Assembly: GCF_005938645.2 (NCBI RefSeq) | Contig: NZ_CP042171.1 | Span: 2,356,001-2,420,000, forward strand | DNA from: Pedobacter sp. KBS0701 | GTDB taxonomy: Bacteria > Bacteroidota > Bacteroidia > Sphingobacteriales > Sphingobacteriaceae | Length of the DNA stretch: 64,000 nt | Direction: 5' to 3' | Part shown: positions 1-9,487 of the stretch, piece after piece | Numbering within the stretch: the stretch's first letter is position 1 | Layout of the letters: each line of letters opens with the position of its first letter | Notes under the pieces: generated by a model | What the model was told of the DNA's origin: nothing | The model's database searches: none | Seen by the model: only the letters and a program-made list of their open reading frames with translations | Position numbers and translations under genes: made by a program

Positions 1-212
1 AAACTGAAAAGGATTAAGCTATGGACAGGCAAAAGCAATATCGTAAAGTAAAGTGCCAAAAATATGGTAAGGAAAAGACAGGCTTTAAACCACATCAGCT
101 TATTGCCATTTGTGCTTCTGTTGTTTTCTCTAAAGTCGTTGTTTACCCTGCGGCGCACCTCAGTGTAAAAGGAGTTTCCCGATAAAGATGGGAATTTTGC
201 TTTTGATTTCAT
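1..212 (-). CDS. fatty acid desaturase, N-terminal fragment
   Basis: This is the first 70 codons of a gene that leaves the window at base 1. The start codon is the complement of bases 210-212. The peptide opens with a basic, serine-rich stretch, then an asparagine-rich segment (VNNDFRENN), and at about residues 48-66 a hydrophobic helix (FLTIFLALYFTILLLPV). This layout resembles the N-terminus of Bacteroidota acyl-CoA/acyl-lipid desaturases, integral membrane di-iron enzymes. The histidine boxes that would prove it lie outside the window, so the family call is provisional. The upstream 330 bases hold no gene and probably contain its promoter. Confidence 0.6.
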   Translation of the reverse strand, partial: MKSKAKFPSLSGNSFYTEVRRRVNNDFRENNRSTNGNKLMWFKACLFLTIFLALYFTILLLPVHSLILFS

Positions 213-544
213 GATCTTGTGCTCTTATCTACCCCATGTACGAGGTCGATGCTCCAAGTTCATTAAGTTTTTTTTGTTTCCCGGAACAATTTTGTCCCGC
301 TTCTAATACTAACGTAAATCCGCCTGTTTAGTTTTCGACGAAGGTAATAACTTTAGTTATTGATTTACCTACATAAAACGTTAAATAAAAGCCCTGTTTT
401 GTTAAAATAGTTCATGCGCAGCGATAAAGCACTAATTTATGCCTATAGCGGAAGGTGACGGAGGGTTATGAGATTAAAATATAAGACAATATACTTTTAG
501 CCCGCACAATTTTTGCAGGATATATAATTTAATAAAGACACAAG
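213..544. other. intergenic, possible desaturase control region
   Basis: No convincing gene lies here. Two nested inverted repeats are visible: AATAACT-tt-AGTTATT at 346-361, and outside it GTAAATC (about 314-320) matched by GATTTAC (362-368). They sit about 130-150 bases upstream of the desaturase start and could be an operator or an RNA structure. The region is AT-rich, so chance dyads are expected. Confidence 0.3.
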
Positions 545-715
545 CTACTCGCTGTAATTCCTCTTATCAGCAGCATAAATATGGTACCAGATGTACAGAA
601 TCCATATTAACACCACTGTGCTATAAACCAATTCGGGATCAAATGAATCCTTTGTAAGTATCAACGCAATGGAGGAGATCAGGGCAGTCAGGAAGAAATA
701 AAAAATATTTTTCAT
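545..715 (-). CDS. small membrane protein, 56 aa
   Basis: An ATG at 715 (minus strand) opens a 56-codon frame ending in TAG at 545-547. The product has two hydrophobic helices, about residues 3-20 and 31-47, separated by a short polar loop (TKDSFDPE), with a charged tail (DKRNYSE). Two helices, an aromatic-rich second segment and a positive C-terminus are typical of small inner-membrane proteins. I do not recognise a family. It lies upstream of the desaturase gene on the same strand, 332 bases away, so co-transcription is uncertain. Confidence 0.55.
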   Translation of the reverse strand: MKNIFYFFLTALISSIALILTKDSFDPELVYSTVVLIWILYIWYHIYAADKRNYSE

Positions 716-1027
716 AACGTACTGATTTAATGAATGTTGTATTTAGTAAAAATAATAAAATATCTGTTGTTTACCAAATAGAAATAGCGATAATTTACTT
801 ATTTCTGAAAATTGATTGCTTTCAATCCTTTTTAGTTATTAATTTACTGGGATTATTACTGTATGACCAATTTATTTTGCATCCAGACTACTTTTATATG
901 CAATGCTTGCTGATTCTTAAAATCTTCTAAAGAGTTCCGTCCAATTAACACAAAATTGTGGCAATTAGGAATTTATATTTTTTGTAAGTTTACCCCACAC
1001 AAACTAACCAGGAACAATAACACACAA

Positions 1028-3634
1028 ATGATTAAATTTTCTTTAAGCTTAATTTCTTTTACGCTAGTTTTTTTTGGATTAAAAAACTTTTTTAGTGAAC
1101 CAGAGATACAACGTGTATCACCCCCCGAGCTAACAATCACCAATTTTGCCGGACCCGATGTTACACCTAGTCCAGCCTGTTTAGCAGTAGCACCTACCGG
1201 AGAAGTATATGTTGGTGTTGATATGATGGGCTCTTTAGGTAAAGATCCTGGTAAAGGACATATCCTTAAATTGATAGATAAGGATAACGATGGTAAAATG
1301 GACGAACATATCGATTTTGCCGAAGTGGACAATCCACGAGGCATTATTGTTCAAGGCAGCCAGGTTTATGTATTGCATACTACTTTTTCGAAAGAAACAA
1401 AACAAGCTACAGGCATGAATTTAGTTGTTTTTGAAGATAAAGACGGTGATGGAAAAGCCGATGGACCAGAAAAACCGCTTATTGAGCACATCAGTAATGC
1501 CAAATATATTCGCGAGCGCGGTACCGATCATGCCACCAATGGTATAAGAATGGGGATTGATGGATGGATTTACATCTCTGTAGGCGATTTTGGTTTTCAC
1601 GATGCGGTAGACCGCTCGGGTAAAAAACTGACCATGTTAGGTGGTGGTATTTTACGTGTACGCCCGGATGGGACCGAAATGGAAATTTATACCCACGGTA
1701 CGCGGAATGTTTATGATGTAGCTATTGATCCTTACATGAACGTTTTCACCAGAGAAAATACTAATGATGGTGGAGGATGGAACGTTCGCTTCTCGCACCA
1801 TATACAATCTGGAGAATATGGTTACCCGGTTTTATTTCAGAATTTTACCGACGAAATTATTCCTGCATTAGCTGATTTGGGCGGAGGATCGGGTACCGGA
1901 GCATTGTTTATGGATGAACCTAGCTGGCCAGAGCAATATAATCATGTTCCGATGATGGCAGATTGGGGCAGAAGCATGCTTTATATCCACAGGGTTACAA
2001 CTGACGGGCCTACTTTTACCCAAAAGGATGAAGAATTTATCAAACTTGCTCAAATTACTGATCTTGATGTAGATGGCTCAGGAAGACTATACCTGTCGGC
2101 TTGGGATGGGGCAGGGTATTCTGGCAGTCCGAATAAAGGCTACATTATTCGCGCAGTGCCCAACAATTGGACATACAAAGCTTTTCCTGATGCTAAAAAA
2201 CTTTCCATTAAAAAATTAACTGAGTTACTTAAATCGAATAGTGCAGTAGGCCGTTTAACTGCTTCGCAGGAATTGGTTTCACGTAACAATAAACAGGCAA
2301 TTGAAACGGCATTAAAAACTGCTTCCGATCAAAGTTTAGCGCTTGATGTTCGTATCGCTGGCCTGTATACTTATGCTCAGCTGACCAAAGAAAACGGTAT
2401 TGAAACTTTAATCGGATTTACCAAAGATAACGCCTTAAAAGAGTTTGCCTTAAAAGCACTTGCCGATCGTAAAACCTACGTGAGCAAAGTGCCTGTTGAA
2501 CCGTTTCTAGAAGGATTAAAAGATGCTTCACCGCGTGTTCAGGCCGCTTCAATTATTGGTTTAAACCGTTTAGGCAGACCAGAAGTTGCCAATGTGCTTT
2601 TACAAACCAAGGTGCCCGCTTCATTTACAGCGCCTGCAAAAGGTACTGAAGGTCCGCATGCTACGCCAAATGCAGCCATTATATTGCCACACCTTGCAGT
2701 ACGTGCTTTAGTTGAGCTCAATGCAGTTGATGCCCTGCTCGCAGCGGTTAAAACAGAAAACTCAACGCTTGCACTTTGGGCATTGCGTTATATGCATGAT
2801 GTAAAAGTGGTTAATGGCTTAATTGCTAACCACAAACAATCAACAGATGAGAAATTGAAACAGCAGATCCTGGTTACGTTAGGTCGTTTGTATAAAAAAG
2901 AAATTGCTTACGACGCGACCTGGTGGTGGGGCACAAGGCCTGATTCGCACGGTCCTTATTTTAAGGCGGTAAGTTGGGAAGGCTCACCTGCGATTGAGAA
3001 ATTTTTAAAGGAAGAAGCGGCAAAAGCCGGCGCTAATGGTAAACAATTTTATGTTGATTTAAATTCACGCCAGAGAATGGATATTGCTGAATTTGCCGAA
3101 GAAGAAAAAGTAGCTGCAACAGAAGAACCAAAAATTGATCTCGAAAAAATCAAAAATAAAAAAGGTCAGGTTGGTAAATCATCCATTGAAGACGTATTGT
3201 TGGCCATCAATAAATTGCAGGGCGATCCTTTAAAAGGAAGAAATATTTTTAACAATCAGGGTTGTATCGCCTGCCATAGTTTAAGCAAAACGGAAAAAAT
3301 GAAAGGTCCGTTTATGGGGCAAATCGGCTCGATCATGAACCGCGAACAGATTGCAGAATCGATTTTAAAACCTAGCGCTTCTATATCGCAGGGTTTTGCC
3401 ACTGTAATGATTACTGCCAAGGGGGACCGTACTTATATGGGATTTATTACCGAAGAAACGGCTGCTAAAGTAGTAATGCGTAATATTGCAGGTGAGGTGT
3501 TTACCATCAAAGCAGGTGATATTTTATCACGTAAAGAAATGGAAAACTCAATGATGCCAGAAGGTTTGGCCAACTCTTTGTCTTACGAAGAGCTTGCCTC
3601 TTTGGTTACCTTTTTATCAGAACAGAAAAAATAA
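1028..3634 (+). CDS. secreted PVC-type haem-binding protein with beta-propeller and HEAT repeats
   Basis: An 868-residue exported protein. The ATG at 1028 is preferred over an upstream in-frame ATG at 956, because it begins directly with a signal-like segment (MIKFSLSLISFTLVFF) and a possible promoter (TTG, then TATTTTTTG) lies inside the longer frame. The N-terminal half resembles the 'putative membrane-bound dehydrogenase' beta-propeller family, with acidic repeats such as DKDNDGKMD and DKDGDGKAD that look calcium-binding. Alpha-helical HEAT-like repeats follow at about residues 400-620. The C-terminal domain is a class I cytochrome c with C746-x-x-C749-H750 and a likely distal methionine near MMPEG. 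The substrate is unknown; relatives are thought to be periplasmic redox enzymes linked to sugar breakdown. It appears monocistronic, with a terminator just behind. Confidence 0.75.
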   Translation: MIKFSLSLISFTLVFFGLKNFFSEPEIQRVSPPELTITNFAGPDVTPSPACLAVAPTGEVYVGVDMMGSLGKDPGKGHILKLIDKDNDGKMDEHIDFAEVDNPRGIIVQGSQVYVLHTTFSKETKQATGMNLVVFEDKDGDGKADGPEKPLIEHISNAKYIRERGTDHATNGIRMGIDGWIYISVGDFGFHDAVDRSGKKLTMLGGGILRVRPDGTEMEIYTHGTRNVYDVAIDPYMNVFTRENTNDGGGWNVRFSHHIQSGEYGYPVLFQNFTDEIIPALADLGGGSGTGALFMDEPSWPEQYNHVPMMADWGRSMLYIHRVTTDGPTFTQKDEEFIKLAQITDLDVDGSGRLYLSAWDGAGYSGSPNKGYIIRAVPNNWTYKAFPDAKKLSIKKLTELLKSNSAVGRLTASQELVSRNNKQAIETALKTASDQSLALDVRIAGLYTYAQLTKENGIETLIGFTKDNALKEFALKALADRKTYVSKVPVEPFLEGLKDASPRVQAASIIGLNRLGRPEVANVLLQTKVPASFTAPAKGTEGPHATPNAAIILPHLAVRALVELNAVDALLAAVKTENSTLALWALRYMHDVKVVNGLIANHKQSTDEKLKQQILVTLGRLYKKEIAYDATWWWGTRPDSHGPYFKAVSWEGSPAIEKFLKEEAAKAGANGKQFYVDLNSRQRMDIAEFAEEEKVAATEEPKIDLEKIKNKKGQVGKSSIEDVLLAINKLQGDPLKGRNIFNNQGCIACHSLSKTEKMKGPFMGQIGSIMNREQIAESILKPSASISQGFATVMITAKGDRTYMGFITEETAAKVVMRNIAGEVFTIKAGDILSRKEMENSMMPEGLANSLSYEELASLVTFLSEQKK

Positions 3635-3643
3635 TAAGTGTTT

Positions 3644-3682
3644 GCATTTCCGGTCGTAAAACCGATCGGAAATGCTTTTTTA
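3644..3682 (+). terminator. rho-independent terminator of the haem protein gene
   Basis: A stem of 13 pairs with one G-U (GCATTTCCGGTCG against CGATCGGAAATGC) and a short A-rich loop is followed by a run of six T. It begins 10 bases after the TAATAA stop. Confidence 0.85.
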
Positions 3683-3695
3683 TACAATGGAGGTC

Positions 3696-3881
3696 CTAAA
3701 CTTGGTTCCTGCGAATAATAACAATTTCCCCGTTAACCAACTGGAAGATATAACTGGAAATACTTACCGACTTAAAAATCGCAATACGGTATACCAGGCC
3801 AGACTTTTTATCAAAAGTGATTTCCTCTCCGATATAAATCTTATCTAATTCTTTTATAGTCGTTTCCCCAGTAATCACCAT
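3696..3881 (-). CDS. hypothetical protein, 61 aa
   Basis: A 61-codon frame with a balanced composition rather than the biased one of shadow frames: an acidic, lysine-rich N-terminal half followed by beta-strand-like stretches (IFQLVNGEIVIIRRNQV). There is no signal peptide or membrane helix. It is convergent with the preceding haem protein gene and has no same-strand partner. I recognise no family. It could be a remnant of a longer protein, since it sits next to a degenerate repeat region. Confidence 0.4.
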   Translation of the reverse strand: MVITGETTIKELDKIYIGEEITFDKKSGLVYRIAIFKSVSISSYIFQLVNGEIVIIRRNQV

Positions 3882-4468
3882 ATATTGGTAACATTGCCAT
3901 TTTGGTCTTGTTTTGAGAAATTAGGTTATTCTTATTCCCTGAAGGAGTAGTCGTTGGTTCATTGGCGATTTGTTCACTAGTCATTAGTTCATTGGTCCGC
4001 TGTAGAGGGGGCCTCATCTCGACCGGAGCAACGCGAAGTGGAGAGATCTATCCAGACACATTTAGCTTCGCAGAGCCTTCTGGGTATCGACTGTATTACC
4101 GATGTAAAATCGGTACAGGTAGCAATTCTTCTCGAAATAACGGTAACCCGAGGAGATTTTCACGCGTAAATTAATCGTTGTCACTCACATTTATTGTTCA
4201 AATCAATCTACTCCAAACGATCTACCAGCCCTTCGACTCCACTCAGGATGGCAAACCGAACAAATAGTTAATTATACAAATCGCTCTACACCAAACTCCT
4301 AATGCTCCAGGCTAATCAACTTCCGACTCGGGACTTTTTTGTTATTTCCCGGCAATTTTTATAATAAAACTCGACGAGTTGTTTTGGTTTAAAAAAACAA
4401 AACCTACATTAGCGATTAAATCTATATATCTAGTCGATGAGCAGATCGGCCAGGCTTGACCACCAGTT
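3882..4468. repeat. gene-free spacer with three kinds of dispersed repeat
   Basis: Nearly 600 bases hold no gene but several repeat remnants. At about 3953-3997 is a 'ttcattagttcattgg'-type repeat, seen again near 45555-45600 and 54449-54472. At 4013-4143 is a degenerate copy of the roughly 100-base element found at 17361, 59618 and 61384. At about 4228-4251 is a 'cccttcgactccactcagg' piece matched at about 45699-45720. The end of the spacer must carry the cysE promoter, but no clear box was identified. Confidence 0.6.
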
Positions 4469-5281
4469 ATGGATAACCATTTTTTTGAACAAATATTTAA
4501 AAACCCACTTGAGCAGCACAATATACCGCCGAATGAAATAATATCGCAATGGGCAGAGAAACTGATCCAGGTACTTTTTCCAGAAAATGCAGCTAAAGCT
4601 TTTTCAACGGTTGAGGAAGTTAAAGCGCAGGTGTCGGCTTTAGAACTCGAACTTTATGATATTATTTCGGCGAGTTGTAAATTAAGGAACAGTGAGTGTA
4701 AAAATGCAGCAGGTCAGTTTTTTGCAGAACTGCCGGCGCTTTATCGTGTATTGAATACCGATATCCTGGCCATTTATGAAGGTGATCCGGCGGCGCAGAG
4801 CAGGTTCGAAGTCATCAGGACTTATCCCGGTTTTTATGCCATCTGTTTCTACAGAATTGCCCACATGCTTTATAATTTCGGTATACCTCTTGTTCCACGA
4901 ATACTGACCGAATACGCTCATTCTAAAACAGGTATTGATATCCATCCAGCAGCCAGTATTGGCGAATACTTTCATATTGATCACGGAACTGGCATTGTTA
5001 TCGGAGAAACCAGTACAATAGGCCGTTATGTGAAACTTTATCAAGGGGTAACACTGGGTGCTTTGAGTGTTAAAAAAACATTGGCGGGCAGCAAACGCCA
5101 TCCAACGGTAGAAGATAGGGTAGTTATCTATTCAGGTGCGACCATACTGGGCGGCGAAACCGTCATCGGGCATGATAGTATCATCGGGGGGAACGTATGG
5201 CTTACCGAAAGTATCCCTGCTTTTTCTACTGCTTATCATTCACCGATAGTTACCATTAGAAACCATAAAGACACCAATTAA
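4469..5281 (+). CDS. cysE: serine O-acetyltransferase
   Basis: A cytosolic enzyme transferring acetyl from acetyl-CoA to L-serine, giving O-acetylserine for cysteine synthesis. The 270-residue product has the family's N-terminal helical region followed by a left-handed beta-helix of hexapeptide repeats at about residues 160-260. The histidine of HIDHGTG is the catalytic position of the family. Length and domain order resemble the EpsC/SAT type of Gram-negatives. The stop lies 11 bases before cysM, so the two are almost certainly co-transcribed and may form the cysteine synthase complex. The C-terminus does not end in the classic isoleucine but in KDTN, so complex formation is uncertain. Confidence 0.9.
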   Translation: MDNHFFEQIFKNPLEQHNIPPNEIISQWAEKLIQVLFPENAAKAFSTVEEVKAQVSALELELYDIISASCKLRNSECKNAAGQFFAELPALYRVLNTDILAIYEGDPAAQSRFEVIRTYPGFYAICFYRIAHMLYNFGIPLVPRILTEYAHSKTGIDIHPAASIGEYFHIDHGTGIVIGETSTIGRYVKLYQGVTLGALSVKKTLAGSKRHPTVEDRVVIYSGATILGGETVIGHDSIIGGNVWLTESIPAFSTAYHSPIVTIRNHKDTN

Positions 5282-5292
5282 TATATTAAAAT

Positions 5293-6165
5293 ATGGCAGG
5301 AATAATCGATCTGATTGGAAATACACCAATGGCCGAACTTCAAAAGCTGAATATTAACCCGGCTGTAAGGGTATTTGCCAAATTAGAAGGAAATAATCCG
5401 GGCGGTAGTGTTAAAGACAGGGCGTCGCTCAACATGATCAGAAGTGCAATAGAACGCGGTGATGTAGCCCCCGGAACTAAATTGGTGGAGGCCACAAGTG
5501 GTAATACCGGAATTGCATTGGCCATGATTGCAAGTTTGTATAATTTAGAAATTGAATTGGTGATGCCGGCAAATTCTACCCGCGAGCGTAAGGTAACCAT
5601 GGAAGCCTTTGGCGCAAAGGTAACTTTATTGGAAAGTATTGAAGATTGCCGCGATTATGCAGAAGAAAAAGGTTTTTCAAAAGGGTATTTTTTATTAAAT
5701 CAATTTGCAAATCCAGATAATTATCTGGCTCATTATAAAACAACCGGACCAGAAATATGGAGAGATACCGAAGGGCAGATCACACATTTTGTAAGTTCTA
5801 TGGGAACAACAGGCACCATTATGGGATGCTCGAGGTTTTTTAAAGAAAAAAATAAGGATATCCGTATCGTAGGCTGTCAACCTACTGAAGGGGCTTCCAT
5901 TCCAGGGATCAGAAGATGGCCAACAGAATATCTTCCAAAAATATTCGAACCGGAGCGGGTTGACCGTGTGATGGACATTGCGCAGGAAGAAGCCACAATG
6001 ATGTCGAGGAGATTGGCTAAAGAAGAAGGTTTATTTGCGGGCATGAGCTCGGGAGGTGCCTGTGCGGCTGCCTTGAAGCTTGCCGGTGAATTAGATCAGG
6101 GAACCATCGTTTTTATCGCATGCGACCGGGGAGATCGCTACCTGAGCAGCGATCTTTTTGGTTAA
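5293..6165 (+). CDS. cysM: cysteine synthase, CysM type
   Basis: A PLP enzyme condensing O-acetylserine with sulfide, or thiosulfate in the CysM subtype, to make cysteine. The 290-residue protein shows the PLP lysine at K41 in GGSVKDRAS, the substrate loop EATSGNTG at about residues 66-73, and the phosphate-binding glycines in SSMGTTGT. Its length and the sequence GCQPTEGASIPGIRRWP near residue 195 fit CysM rather than the longer CysK. It is the second gene of the cysE-cysM operon and is followed by a strong terminator. Confidence 0.9.
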   Translation: MAGIIDLIGNTPMAELQKLNINPAVRVFAKLEGNNPGGSVKDRASLNMIRSAIERGDVAPGTKLVEATSGNTGIALAMIASLYNLEIELVMPANSTRERKVTMEAFGAKVTLLESIEDCRDYAEEKGFSKGYFLLNQFANPDNYLAHYKTTGPEIWRDTEGQITHFVSSMGTTGTIMGCSRFFKEKNKDIRIVGCQPTEGASIPGIRRWPTEYLPKIFEPERVDRVMDIAQEEATMMSRRLAKEEGLFAGMSSGGACAAALKLAGELDQGTIVFIACDRGDRYLSSDLFG

Positions 6166-6210
6166 GCATAAATCATTAATGTTGCCGGGCTTTCTTTAAT
6201 AAAAGTATAT

Positions 6211-6250
6211 AACCCTTTGAGTAATGGCTTCCATCTCAAAGGGTTTTTCT
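6211..6250 (+). terminator. terminator of the cysEM operon
   Basis: A perfect 11-bp stem (AACCCTTTGAG with CTCAAAGGGTT) and a 13-base loop are followed by TTTCT. It lies 45 bases after the cysM stop. Confidence 0.85.
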
Positions 6251-6311
6251 ATTTAATCTTAATGGTTTGGCATTCACTTCAAATTTGTATTTTAGACCAA
6301 GCCCAAAATTT

Positions 6312-7928
6312 ATGCATCAACTCATTATACAATACGCTTTTTTACTTGCAATAATTCTTTTTGTGGTAATGCTGGCGCAAAAAATCCGCATCGCTTATCC
6401 CATTTTATTGGTCATCGCAGGTTTAGCCCTGAGTTTCTTGCCGATCCTTCAGGATATTGAAATAGAACCAGAACTCATTTTTGTAATCTTTTTACCGCCT
6501 TTATTATACGAAGCTGCCTGGAATACCTCATGGAAAGATTTTTGGAAGTGGCGCAGGGTAATCAGTAGTTTTGCTTTTCCCATTGTTATTTTTACTTCAA
6601 CAGTTGTTGCCTTAATTTCCCGTAGTTTAATTCCGGGCTTTACCCTGGCCCTGGGCTTTTTGTTAGGTGGGATCATTTCTCCACCAGATGCGGTATCTGC
6701 ATCGGCCATACTCAAAAATGTTAAGGTACCTAAGAGGCTCACTACTATTTTGGAGGGCGAAAGTTTATTGAATGATGCATCCAGTTTGGTTGTATTCAGG
6801 TTTGCTTTGGCTGCAGTAATGACTGGAAGTTTTGTCTTTAGCAATGCTGCCGGCAATTTTGTAGTGGTGATTGTCATGGGGATTTTGGTTGGGATCGCAG
6901 TAGCACTTGTTTTTTACGCTTTACACCGCTGGTTACCCACTACTACCAATGTAGATATTATCCTTACTTTTTTAACACCTTACGTGATGTATATGACTGC
7001 AGAGGAATTTCATTTTTCCGGCGTATTGGCTGTGGTGAGTGGAGGTTTATTTCTTTCAGCCCGTCGGGATCAAATCCTGACCCATCGAAGCCGGTTGCAA
7101 AGCATTAATGTTTGGGAAGCCGTAGCTTTTGTACTGAATGGTTTTGTTTTCTTACTCATCGGTTTAGAATTTCCCGTTATTATCAACGGTTTAGGGAAAA
7201 GCGGTCTTTTGCCTGCTATCCGTTATAGCGCCATTATTTGTTTGGTACTAATTCTGGTGCGATTGGCCAGCACCTACGGCGCTTTGTATTTTACACGTTT
7301 CATTAGCCGGTATATTACAACGGCCGATCCGAATCCAAGCTGGAAAGCACCCTTACTTTTTGGCTGGGCAGGTATGCGCGGTGTAGTATCTCTGGCTGCA
7401 GCACTTTCTATCCCTGTAGCCTTGAAATCCGGCGAAGCTTTCCCTCAGCGCAACCTGATTTTGTTCATTACCTTTAGTGTAATATTGGTAACCTTGGTGT
7501 TACAGGGTTTAACATTGCCTGCACTAATTAAATGGGTAGATATGCCAGATCCCGATTATACCGTTTCTTTTGAACAGCAAAAACAGATGGTAAGAAAGAA
7601 ATTGTCCATGTTATCACTTAAAATTCTTGACGAAAAATACCATGATGCGTTAGAACATAACGATATGATCAGGTCGATCAAAATCCGTATCGAAGCCGAG
7701 ATGGAATTATTGAGAGATTGGGAAAAAGAAGAGAACATTTCAAGATCTGAGGACTTTTACCACGACTACCGTATCGCATTGGAAGATATTATGTCTGAAC
7801 AGCGTATTTTGTTAAAAGGGCTAAATAAAAAAGAGCAGATTAATGATGAGTTGATTAGAGAACAATTAGAACTGCTCGATCTGGAAGAAGAAAAACTTCG
7901 AAGGCATTTTAGTCAGCGGGATATATAA
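6312..7928 (+). CDS. CPA1-family Na+/H+ antiporter
   Basis: A 538-residue inner-membrane cation/proton antiporter. The start at 6312 is preferred to an upstream in-frame TTG at 6267, because the peptide between them is polar and a TATTTTAG promoter-like box falls within it. About twelve hydrophobic helices span residues 5-400. The conserved core is visible as SPPDAVSASAIL, then GESLLNDASSLVVFRFAL with the ND pair of the ion site, and later GWAGMRGVVSLAAALSIP. The last 130 residues form a charged cytosolic tail, rich in Glu, Lys and Arg and likely helical, probably regulatory. It probably exports Na+ in exchange for protons; K+ as substrate cannot be excluded. It stands alone. Confidence 0.88.
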   Translation: MHQLIIQYAFLLAIILFVVMLAQKIRIAYPILLVIAGLALSFLPILQDIEIEPELIFVIFLPPLLYEAAWNTSWKDFWKWRRVISSFAFPIVIFTSTVVALISRSLIPGFTLALGFLLGGIISPPDAVSASAILKNVKVPKRLTTILEGESLLNDASSLVVFRFALAAVMTGSFVFSNAAGNFVVVIVMGILVGIAVALVFYALHRWLPTTTNVDIILTFLTPYVMYMTAEEFHFSGVLAVVSGGLFLSARRDQILTHRSRLQSINVWEAVAFVLNGFVFLLIGLEFPVIINGLGKSGLLPAIRYSAIICLVLILVRLASTYGALYFTRFISRYITTADPNPSWKAPLLFGWAGMRGVVSLAAALSIPVALKSGEAFPQRNLILFITFSVILVTLVLQGLTLPALIKWVDMPDPDYTVSFEQQKQMVRKKLSMLSLKILDEKYHDALEHNDMIRSIKIRIEAEMELLRDWEKEENISRSEDFYHDYRIALEDIMSEQRILLKGLNKKEQINDELIREQLELLDLEEEKLRRHFSQRDI

Positions 7929-8044
7929 TCAGACTTATTTTATTTCCAAAAATTGGCCATTTAATGCGATGTAGATAATTCGTTATAGCTAACATCCAAA
8001 ATGATTAAAATATAATGATATATTTGCTAATTAATTTAGTAAAC

Positions 8045-9340
8045 ATGTCGGTAAAGGTTAATATCACTTCAAAGGGAATACAAAAGGTACTTAAAAACTA
8101 CAATGAAAGGCAGGCCATTGCTGAGTACATCTGGAATGGTTTCGATGCTAATGCGGATACTATTCGCATAGATTATGCAGCCAATTCGCTTGGTCTTTTA
8201 GAGCAGTTAACTATTGCCGATAATGGTTATGGAATTAATTTCGACCGCTTACAACAAAAGTTCGATCCGTTTTTCGAATCTGAAAAATCTATTCAGATTA
8301 TAGCGCCAAAGCATACCTCCAAAATGCATGGTCGTAATGGCGTAGGTCGGCTTACCTTTTTTACCTTTGCGCATGATGCCCTTTGGAAAACCACTTACCA
8401 ATCAGAACAAGGGTTTTGTTATGGAGAAATACACATTAATACAGGTGGTTTAAACAGTTATAGCCACGATTTTTCCACCGTTCCGGGCAATACCGGCGAG
8501 ACTGGAACAACTGTTTCTTTTACTAATCTGAGGATCAGTCAACAAGATATAGAAACAACAGTACTTCCTTTTTTGATAAACGAATTCTGTTGGTTTATAG
8601 AGTTGAATAAGCATAAAAATTATTCAATTATTGTAAATGGCGCAGCATTGGATTTTAGCAGCAATATTAAAAGCATAGAAGAGTTTAATCTTTTTTATCC
8701 CGATACCGCTGTTACTTTTAAGATTAAGTATGTTCACTGGAAAGAAAACCTGCACAAAGAACTCTCTAAGTACTATTTTTTGGCCGGTGGAGAAGAAATT
8801 TATAAAGATTACACTACTTTAAATAAAAAAAGCGACGATTATTTTCATAGTGTTTATATCGACAGTGATTTTTTTCGTGATTTCGATTTTAAGAGTTTCG
8901 AAAATGAAGGGCAGGTGGCCATATTTGGTGCAGCTAAATCTTCACCTGAATATAGATTTTTGATTAAATCATTAACCGAATATCTTAAAAGTAAACGTAA
9001 ACCATTTTTAAAAGAATATGCCAACAGCCTGGTTGAAAGTTACGAACAAGATGAGATATTTCCGGTTTATGCCAGTGAGATAGAAAAAAAGTCAAGAAAA
9101 CCCGCATTGGTTAATTTAATTAAGGCATTATATGAAATAGAGCCTAAACTGTTTAGTAGCTTAAATACCGACCAGAAGAAAACCATTGTACGCCTGATCG
9201 ATCTTTTAATGCGTTCTAACCTCCGTGATGAAATTTTTGAAATGTTCAATGGCATGATCGAATTAGAAACCGAAGAGCAGGATGAGTTATTACAATTGAT
9301 TAAAGGCCTTGAACTAACGGAAAAATTATCAATGATTTAG
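8045..9340 (+). CDS. GHKL (HSP90-like) ATPase of unknown role
   Basis: A soluble 431-residue protein. The start at 8045 is chosen over 8015 because a TATATTTG box overlaps the upstream codons. The ATP-binding Bergerat fold is clear: E27 and N31 in EYIWNGFDAN, the DxGxG motif at D59-G63 (DNGYG), and the lid motif G96-x-x-G99-x-G101 in GRNGVGR. No histidine-kinase or MutL C-terminal domain is recognisable. The rest is mixed alpha/beta up to about residue 330, then charged helices. The N-terminus resembles stand-alone HATPase_c_3 proteins, a group that includes MORC-like and defence-associated members. Neighbours give no functional hint. Confidence 0.75.
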   Translation: MSVKVNITSKGIQKVLKNYNERQAIAEYIWNGFDANADTIRIDYAANSLGLLEQLTIADNGYGINFDRLQQKFDPFFESEKSIQIIAPKHTSKMHGRNGVGRLTFFTFAHDALWKTTYQSEQGFCYGEIHINTGGLNSYSHDFSTVPGNTGETGTTVSFTNLRISQQDIETTVLPFLINEFCWFIELNKHKNYSIIVNGAALDFSSNIKSIEEFNLFYPDTAVTFKIKYVHWKENLHKELSKYYFLAGGEEIYKDYTTLNKKSDDYFHSVYIDSDFFRDFDFKSFENEGQVAIFGAAKSSPEYRFLIKSLTEYLKSKRKPFLKEYANSLVESYEQDEIFPVYASEIEKKSRKPALVNLIKALYEIEPKLFSSLNTDQKKTIVRLIDLLMRSNLRDEIFEMFNGMIELETEEQDELLQLIKGLELTEKLSMI

Positions 9341-9459
9341 TAATTTGATGCTGATAAATTCAGCTTTAGGTATCCTATTATTAAAATCTTTGCTATTTTG
9401 ATAATATATTTTCATTTTTATAGCGGCAGTTTAGTTGTCAGGCCCGTATGATGAAGAAT

Positions 9460-9473
9460 ATTTATTAATAAAT
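9460..9473. promoter_or_regulatory. palindrome upstream of pxpB
   Basis: A perfect 14-bp palindrome (ATTTATTAATAAAT) lies 14 bases before the pxpB start, at the expected place for a repressor or an early transcript structure. It contains only A and T, so the evidence is weak. Confidence 0.3.
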
Positions 9474-9487
9474 CTTACTGTTTTTGT

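Noticed and set aside
730..930. 66-codon frame on the plus strand before the haem protein gene
   Set aside because: Rich in Ile, Leu and Phe as expected for translated AT-rich spacer, no family resemblance, and it lies in the probable promoter region.
956..1027. Longer N-terminus of the haem protein
   Set aside because: The added 24 residues are polar and would hide the signal peptide, and a promoter-like TATTTTTTG lies inside them.
3962..4174. 70-codon plus-strand frame before cysE
   Set aside because: It is translation of a dispersed repeat copy (4013-4143), not a conserved protein.
5340..5600. Minus-strand frame opposite cysM
   Set aside because: Shadow of a well-supported gene; the many similar antisense frames in the window were rejected for the same reason.
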